DNA of 64,000 nucleotides from contig JAAXNY010000013.1 in assembly GCA_013420905.1 (NCBI GenBank), positions 2,170,001 through 2,234,000 of the forward strand, in the 5' to 3' direction. Numbering within the stretch: the stretch's first letter is position 1; each line of letters opens with the position of its first letter. Below are positions 58,301 through 64,000 of this stretch, piece by piece. A program made the position numbers and the translations under genes. Source of the stretch: Collybia mongolica. Its lineage: Eukaryota > Basidiomycota > Agaricomycetes > Agaricales > Clitocybaceae. The notes beneath the pieces were generated by a model. The model did no database searches. It had not been told where the DNA came from and was given only the letters and a program-made list of their open reading frames with translations.

Positions 58301-59731
58301 CCCACTGTTGCATCCATCCATTTCACATTTGTGAGATAGACTTACAGATGTACTTGAAAGATATCACTACTCACAGTCTGTAGTATCAAACACAGAATTT
58401 ATCAGCTGTCTCCCACTACTTCCTTGGTCACTCTGGGTGCTTGTCAGTGTACTAAAAGCACCAAGATTTCTGACATCACTAACCACATAATGGGGAAAGT
58501 ATGTCATCACTCTTTTGAACATAAGGACATAGGAATCCCTCTTCATTTTGGGCTTCAAACCCTCTTTTAAACTCCACCTATTTCAGTATTAATCAGCTAT
58601 TGTTATCCATTTGTATTCAACACACTTACTTAAGTGAGGATTTCATTGATGCCTCCAAGTTGTTTTGCAGGGTTGAAACAAACACTGCTTGCAGAATATC
58701 ACTGTCAAGAACTGTTACTGTGCTTTCTACCAGCTCCTGGCATTGTTGTTCTTGTTTGTTTAATTCTTGTATGGATGTTAGTGTTTTTGTCCAAACAGAT
58801 TCTCATATTTGCTAACCTTGCAGGTACACATGACCTTGGGGTGGATATTTCATTTCCTGCGGATCCAGGTGAGTGTTCTTCAAATTGTTCTGAACATACT
58901 CCAATGCATGCTCCATTGCCTCATCAAAACTATGACCTTGATCCTCCAATGCAATTATGGCTTTGATCTCAAGTGTCTCACACTTTGTAAACACAGCAAT
59001 GAGTGGTACTATTTGACTGATCAGATTGATCTTCAATTACTTAGTATCACATTTACCCTTGCCTGTGCCCACCCAAGAAAAGAACTGGTATTCAGCATGT
59101 GTGATAGGATGGTCATCATCCATTGGAATGCAATACCTTACAAAATTATTTGATTACTTATTGTGCACTTCCATGGGTGAATTAGGATGGGTCAACATAC
59201 CAGATAACATGAATCCGGTCACTGAGTTTTGTTGCCTTTGAGTGAGCCAATACAAAATCATTCACTTTGTTCAGTTCATCAACACCACCAGCTTCAAACC
59301 CTTGAGAATCATGAAAAATAAAACCAGGTGTGCTGCGAAAAATCATCTTGTTCTTGACATTGTGAAGCCCATGCTGCATTACAGTCAGTCATTTGCTATG
59401 AAGAAATTTATCAACAACCAACATATGCACTGGGTTCAATCTCTGATACGTCAATCTGTGGCATATTTTGCATGTGAATTTGGATGCATAGCACCTGGGT
59501 CACCATTCTACTAACCTTTTGTCCATCCTTGGTGTAGATCTCAGGATTGTCGGTTGTGTTACAGATTTTCTTGAGAATAGTTGTCTTTCCCACATTGGCT
59601 CGGCCAATGATGAGAACACAGAATTGCCCAGCTCGCCTTTTCAAATTCGCGCACCTCTCTTCAACTGCTTGTATGTCGATGGTTGCCGAGGCTTGCGAGA
59701 TATTTGACTGGGACATATGTAACAGCTTCAC
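55308..59731 (-). CDS. P-loop GTPase with splice-site-bounded array (copy 3), carrying an LTR insertion
   Basis: The start at 59731 (MKLLHMSQSNISQ) aligns with copy 1. G1 is GRANVGKTT, G3 DSQGFE, G4 TKCE. Exons joinable in phase run through GLHNVKNKMIF, VFTKCETLEIKAI, LVESTVTVLDSDILQAVFVS and LKEGLKPKMKRD to TYFPHYV. Then comes the array (14 triplet units), an exon ending AQSLGKL, then LDHLSSPLEIQAMNYACGLSS and the helical C-terminus to a stop at 55308. A 1.5-kb gag-only LTR element sits inside one array intron, in antisense orientation. No internal stop was found in the conventional exons. The last array unit has degenerate sites (GCGG acceptor, GCAAGT donor). Whether it is expressed is unknown; function is as uncertain as for copy 1. 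Confidence 0.65.
56684..58196 (+). mobile_element. Gag-only LTR retrotransposon (TR-GAG-like), 1513 bp, young
   Basis: Two 172-bp LTRs, 56684-56855 and 58025-58196, both run TGTTAGATTTAG to TTTCTAACA and differ by one base that I could see (A/G in TAGC-GGACT). GTTTT flanks the element on both sides (56679-56683 and 58197-58201) as a 5-bp target duplication. The interior holds only a gag gene plus GGTGGGAG-type purine tracts just before the 3' LTR. There is no protease, integrase or reverse transcriptase, so it must be mobilised by another element. It is inserted in an array intron of GTPase copy 3. Confidence 0.93.
56941..57909 (+). CDS. gag: Copia-type Gag with zinc knuckle
   Basis: An intact 322-residue frame inside the small LTR element. 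The N-terminal part has the Copia gag pattern (LTGSNWFTWSEDMEMFF, a WTIMDKMLMGHIYSKV stretch, AREAWKILKAHFQSS, then VLLMNLHSSFDTVRT). The zinc knuckle CHCCGKSGHTAARC (CX2CX4HX4C) lies near residue 245. The C-terminus is rich in His, Ser and Pro. There is no pol downstream before the 3' LTR. In retrotransposons this protein packages the RNA. The intact frame and near-identical LTRs point to recent insertion. Confidence 0.92.
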   Translation: MAPSYIQQSSLHILSGISNLTGSNWFTWSEDMEMFFLAAGIEGISGGEKPTDSKLLGDWTIMDKMLMGHIYSKVDGDCRKLIRGQRSAREAWKILKAHFQSSTMANRLATRKEFYGITHDPSRHISFYIKDLEEARSKMEALGCKIDEQEFKDVLLMNLHSSFDTVRTTLIIQPTEPTLEAIKASLISTTIASHATVKIEEEDVALAARGRPHPSHKPAKGHGKGLVDEKGFHWCDTTGNGCHCCGKSGHTAARCMYNMPQHVKDWIMDHRSPSPHQHSQSPPHHSAHHAAHFEHGYPSSHSPHSSRSTSPDQYDSVGPLRF

Positions 59732-59779
59732 ATCCTGGGAATTAGCTTTATAAACGCCGTGTGGGGGTTGGATGGGTTA

Positions 59780-60760
59780 CATACTGTGATGCAGAATAGG
59801 TTGGTTTGTTGCAAAGATCTTCAAAATTGTTGAGAGAACAAGAGCGAACAAGCTAGCAGAGGATCAAATATCAATGATCTTCAAGTTCCACACTCAAGTG
59901 GCATGGTGTCGTCTATTTGGCTCACTTCCGAGTCCCGACTCATCCACCTCTTCATGTTGCTCAGGTGGTCCTGCTCTTATATGTGCATGAACATTGAGTA
60001 CCTGTGTTATGGCACCCAATGTTGGACCATCTATGCAGCTGAAGTAAATCTCAAGAATATATCCCATTGGTCACCCGATTTTGAGGATTGGAGTCGCTCA
60101 CTGTCAGCACCTGATATTGCATTTATCTCTTGGGACACTAATCCCTTCGAAGCATTGAAAACTGACCCACTCTTGGCTTCCTTGTGGGCTTCAATGCTTT
60201 TGCCAATGTATGGAAATTCATCGCACATCCAAGAACCACCCAAATGGATGTAGACATCTTAACAGCCACACGCATTTCCAAATCCCAAGAGCCCCAAAGA
60301 CTGCAGGAACTGAAGCGCCAAACGAGTTGCAAAATAGATGTCCTCTGTCAGCGGTGCATATCACTCTTTCAAGGCCAAATCATCAAGGTTGGAGGACATA
60401 TATTTGCCATATAGTGTCTGGTCCGGGCTTTCAGCATGAGCCCAGATCCTCTTATTTCCTGCACTAAACACCAATTAACCTTGCGATGACTCCTCAGCTT
60501 TATCTTCCTTATTGCTCAAAGGTCCTCATCAGCCAAGAACAACCCAGACATGATCACAGACGTCCTAACATTCATCTTTGCCCCAATTCCTCTACTCGAC
60601 ATTGAACTCTGGGCTACTTACATCGTTCTCGCGCCAGCTCAGCTTCGGCCTCATGTCCCAATCATCCTCACCAACATTTGGGTTATCTTATAGGGCATGA
60701 CCCAGGTGCGTCGTGTTCTTCACTCCCCCAACTCTGGATGTCTGACAACAATCTGGGCAT
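59780..60760 (+). pseudogene. Divergent gene remnant upstream of the GTPase (copy 3)
   Basis: It mirrors 14000-15045. Readable pieces are MNIEYLCYGTQCW, SLSAPDIAFISWDTNPFEAL, DVDILTATRISKSQEPQRLQ and LWATYIVLAPAQLRP followed by HVPIILTNIWVIL. Stops and frame changes occur between them; some may be introns. I do not recognise the family. The IVLAPAQ segment is hydrophobic and may be a membrane span. Confidence 0.45.
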
Positions 60761-62689
60761 TATGATTGATGAGCAGCCACGCTGGCTCTTTATAATCCTG
60801 CTGCTCCTGGTGTACTGATGGTGAGATCATCGGGTCTCTACATAAATAACAGGTGTTCTGACGCATAATCACAGGCAATATGCCTCCTGACTGTTACTGT
60901 TCAATTGCAAATGTCGTTTCCTCCACCTCTTGGCAGCGCCATTCCCACTCCAGTGGTTTTTGACCCTGCCAAAATGGATACAGGTTAGAAACCCGGCCTC
61001 AACTCAGCAATATGCACACGCAAGGCACTACTGTTACAGCATCATTACCAACTCCTCCCACGCCTGGCGCTACACACGAACCTGGAGCTTGAGGCGTTTG
61101 GGTTGTTATTTGGCCAGCCATCCCTGCTTGTGGCGAAGGGAGCTACATTTTGGAGGTGAGATAAGGTGCAGTCGGGTGGTTCTGCAGGACTTAAAGGGGA
61201 GACGCCTGCATGTATAGGGAACTGCATGTATCTTGAACCACCCAGCGTGGGTTTATATATGCCTTTGGGTTGCAATGTATGGTTACTAGAACTGTGTTAG
61301 GGGGCAAACCTGCTCTCCAACCTTCCACCCAAGCACATGATACATACGTGGAAGGTCATATGTGTAAGGCCAACATCAATGCCCACGTTAAAGCAAGCAC
61401 CACCAACCGTATGCAAAAGGCAAGTACGTAAGGTGGGATTAATGCAACAACTCATGCATGCACGACAAAGAGAGAACACATATGGTAATTTGTTTTGCAA
61501 AAGTTTGCAAGCTCCACTACAGGAACAGGAATGTATACATAAACATTAACAAAACCCAAAAAAAAGGGACAAAGCCAAGGAAACAAAGAAACCAAACCAA
61601 ACATGAGGCGGGAAGACCAAAACCAATGCTAAGAGATGCCAACCGAAAAGATGTCCCATGAATTGAGGAAAGTGGCATGTGTGTGAGTCCAAGTCCAAGT
61701 CCATTATGACTAGAGAAAGGAAGGGAAGGGTATGGATAGGAGCAGGATACAACCATGAAACACAATACACAAAAGCCACCCCACCCCGCTCCCACCACAC
61801 GGGTCCGATGCCAATGCAACGCTGGTAGTTGTCCTGGCAATAGTGCAATCCTGTGTCCTGTGCTGCGTACTGTCATGTGGCGGTCAAGGAAGGAATTACT
61901 ATAAAATAACATCGGTGGCATTAGATCATGGGCATGGCATGATGGCAAGGGCACAGAGGCAGAGGGCGGAGTGACAGGGAGGGTATATCAACATCAAGCA
62001 CCAACCGTCCACATCAAAAACAGAAACACCTAAAACCAAATTAGACAAAGGTTAGCCAACCATGCTCGCACAAAACAGAGCACCACACCATGCACAGATC
62101 AAGCCAAATCCAAAATGCATCAACACACCCGCCCTCACACCTCTCATCCTCCTCATCCCAGCCCTCACCAGCATCGACCCCAGCCCAGACCCTGCAAAAC
62201 ACCCGTGTATAATCAACACGCAGCATCACTGACATGCGAGGGGCAGCTATTGAGCACCCTGCGTCCATCACTGTTGTTGCCCAGCATCAGCATCAGTGTA
62301 CCCAGACCCGGACCTGGATCGGTGGGAGGAGAGAAGGGGAAGGGGGTAGATGGGGACTAACCTGAGGTCCCTAGGCTCAGATCTAGCAGCACCGCATGTG
62401 GTAGCATGGTACTAGCATGGGTGTCAGTGTTTTTGCTGGCACTTGCATCATCATTGAGAGAGAATGACACTCCATTCCACTACAATACCACAACCAACAG
62501 AAAGGAATAATTAACAACATTGCTCAGAAAGCCTAGGTGACAAAGAAACAAACTCACAAACCCCTGCCACCCCATCTACCCACCCGGCCCTCCAACCACA
62601 CCATACCCCGCATGCAGATAGGCACGCGCAAGCGCAGGATGCCACTCACGTACAATGGGCCTTTGCTGTCCCTAACCCAATCCCCATTC
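60761..62689. other. Duplicated flank of block B, no gene identified
   Basis: 61200-61790 matches 45120-45780, and 61810-62110 matches 49085-49480. The two matches are adjacent here but are separated by the GTPase unit in block A. Open frames are short and unrecognised. Part may be the 3' end of the KRE6-like gene. Confidence 0.5.
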
Positions 62690-63841
62690 TGATTTCAATT
62701 TTGACTTCAGCTTTGGCCTTGGTCCTGGTGCAGCCCCGCATCCCCTTCAACAAGCCACCCATCCCTCATGGGGACCCTCATCGGCCCACAACAGCCCCCC
62801 TACACCACTTCCCATACCCCATCATCACCTAAATGCAGGAGGGAAGTCAAGTCAATGAACAGTTTATGACATGGGAAGGGGCACACTACACACACCATCA
62901 TACAATATCCTCTGGTCCACTCTCAGACTCGTCCAAAAACAAGGTCATACAGCACCCCCGTGTCCTCACGTCCTCCATGGTGGTAGGATCAACCATGCCC
63001 AGACAGCACACCGAGCTACCCAACGAACCAAAAAACTCAAAAATCAGCCAAGACACCCACCACATGCTATTAGCCGGACAGGAACTCACCCAAACAGCAT
63101 ATGCTCCATCCTCCTCCATGGGTCAAACCCCATGGCCTCCGCCTGGCCAGTTGTGTTAACCCTTGTATTCTCCACAATCTCCTCTCCCTCTGATCCCCCC
63201 CCTAGTATTGTCAATAAATCGGGAATTGGGTACACCAGGAACAGGCACAGCAGTGCCACCACCAGCAGCCCCAGCAACGCGAGGTTCTTGAAGAACCTGT
63301 GCCACTGCCCCCCTGCCATGCGGTGTCCTTCTCTGACAGGCTGTCCTCCTCGTATGCATTGTGGTCATCCAGCGCCAGGTCATATGTATATGCCACCACT
63401 AGGTCCATGCCTGTGGGGGAAGTCGGACAAGAGCGACATAACGGAGTTGCCTGAGATGGAGAACACAGATGTGCAGTTGGCTACACTGGCACTGGGCCCG
63501 TGTGTGGGGGAGGAAGAAGTTGTCTGAGGTGTCAGTGTGGTAGTAGAGGATTATAGAGTTAAGTGCGCTGGTGGCACTGTTGAGGGGAGGAGGAGGGCAT
63601 GGCAAGCACCAGGGACTCCTCAATGGGATGCAAGTAATGTGGGTGCTGCTGCGGGTGCCGAGGTACACAGAGGGCGAGGTGAGGGAGGGGTAGGCGGGGT
63701 TGAGTGGGGCATTCTCAGGAAGCTGGGGTCTGCATATGTAGAGGTGGACTCACAGGCTAGGGCTGGGAGGTCAAGTGCATCGGGGCTGGAGTGGGACGAG
63801 GAGACAACTGGGGAGGTGTTGGACTCAGATGGGTGCCTCAT
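62690..63841 (-). pseudogene. KRE6/SKN1-like beta-glucan synthesis gene, decayed (block B)
   Basis: The start at 63841 (MRHPSESNTSPVVSSSHSS) leads into a Ser/Pro-rich tail. After frame changes, LALDDHNAYEEDSLSEKD is followed by the membrane anchor NLALLGLLVVALLCLFLVYP, then VNTTGQAEAMGFD, equivalent to the (I/V)NATGQ-P motif of KRE6/SKN1. After an intron comes MVDPTTMEDVRTRG and a degraded LVFSDEF-like stretch. The catalytic family-16 domain downstream is not recognisable. It is paralogous to 49085-50605 but keeps the anchor. Several frameshifts make a functional product unlikely. Confidence 0.7.
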
Positions 63842-64000
63842 TCACGCGTAACCAAAATTTTGTTGGTGATAGAATTAAGCACTCCTGTTAGCCAATCCCC
63901 TCTTTCCAGTCAATCACAATGTGAGAATTATAATGACTCATGACTGTATTGCATGATTGGGCAGCAAGTGCCGCATATTGAATTCTGATCATTAGAGATG
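63842..64000. other. Upstream flank of the KRE6-like gene
   Basis: It matches 50606-50830 (shared ACCAAAATTTTGTTG, TGACTCATGACTGTA and GCATGATT), so the block duplication extends to the window edge and probably beyond. Confidence 0.6.

Larger units (their letters stand above)
56030..58377 (-). repeat. Splice-site-bounded repeat array in GTPase copy 3 (14 units, interrupted)
   Basis: Minus-strand triplets between AG and GTRAGT lie at 58375 (ACT), 58302 (TGG), 58231 (GAT), 56648 (CTT), 56581 (GAA), 56518 (CCT), 56455 (CAT), 56402 (GAA), 56339 (CTT), 56276 (GGA), 56212 (TTT), 56157 (TAT), 56094 (CAT) and 56030 (AAA). None is a stop. The first five triplets equal those of copy 1, so the start of the array is conserved while the rest has turned over. 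An LTR element splits the array after the third unit. Confidence 0.88.

Overview
The window is nuclear DNA from a filamentous basidiomycete, almost certainly an Agaricomycete. The evidence is many 45-65 nt GT-AG introns with CTAAC-like branch sites, gene families typical of that class, and LTR, hAT-like and inverted-repeat elements. The genus cannot be named from sequence alone. I found no rRNA, tRNA or CRISPR array. All exon models were read by eye from splice sites and reading phase.

Layout. (1) 1-10.1 kb: two adjacent minus-strand genes of lineage-specific families of unknown function lie between two long, apparently identical direct repeats (about 1-1019 and 7674-8692). Part of the repeat recurs inverted at 9394-10085. 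This looks like an unclassified mobile or segmentally duplicated cassette. (2) 10.1-14 kb: mostly non-coding, with a pseudogene fragment whose sister copy lies at 24.6 kb. (3) 14-18.7 kb: a P-loop GTPase gene with a long internal array of about 60-bp intron-like repeats, and a divergent gene remnant upstream. (4) 18.7-26 kb: gene-poor, low CpG, with a minisatellite at 22.5-23.2 kb. (5) 26-43.2 kb: conventional gene-rich DNA holding an ECM14-like metallocarboxypeptidase (predicted inactive), an F-box protein, transaldolase, an etherase-type glutathione transferase and a PPP1R37-like leucine-rich-repeat protein. (6) 43.6-64 kb: decayed DNA. It holds a peroxiredoxin pseudogene and two diverged copies of a block carrying a SAM-methyltransferase, the GTPase and a KRE6/SKN1-like glucan-synthesis gene, peppered with mobile elements: a young gag-only LTR element, an hAT-like MITE, an inverted-repeat element and a probable solo LTR.

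The most unusual structure is the array inside the GTPase family. Each repeat begins with a 5' splice site (GTAAGT/GTGAGT) and ends with a 3' splice site (usually CTGCAG). Consecutive units are separated by exactly three bases. If every site were used, the gene would contain 23 consecutive 3-nt exons (copy 1), with 14 and 9 in the other copies. All flanking exons join in phase across it and no 3-nt unit is a stop codon. Whether each unit is spliced, skipped, or removed as one large intron must be settled by RNA.
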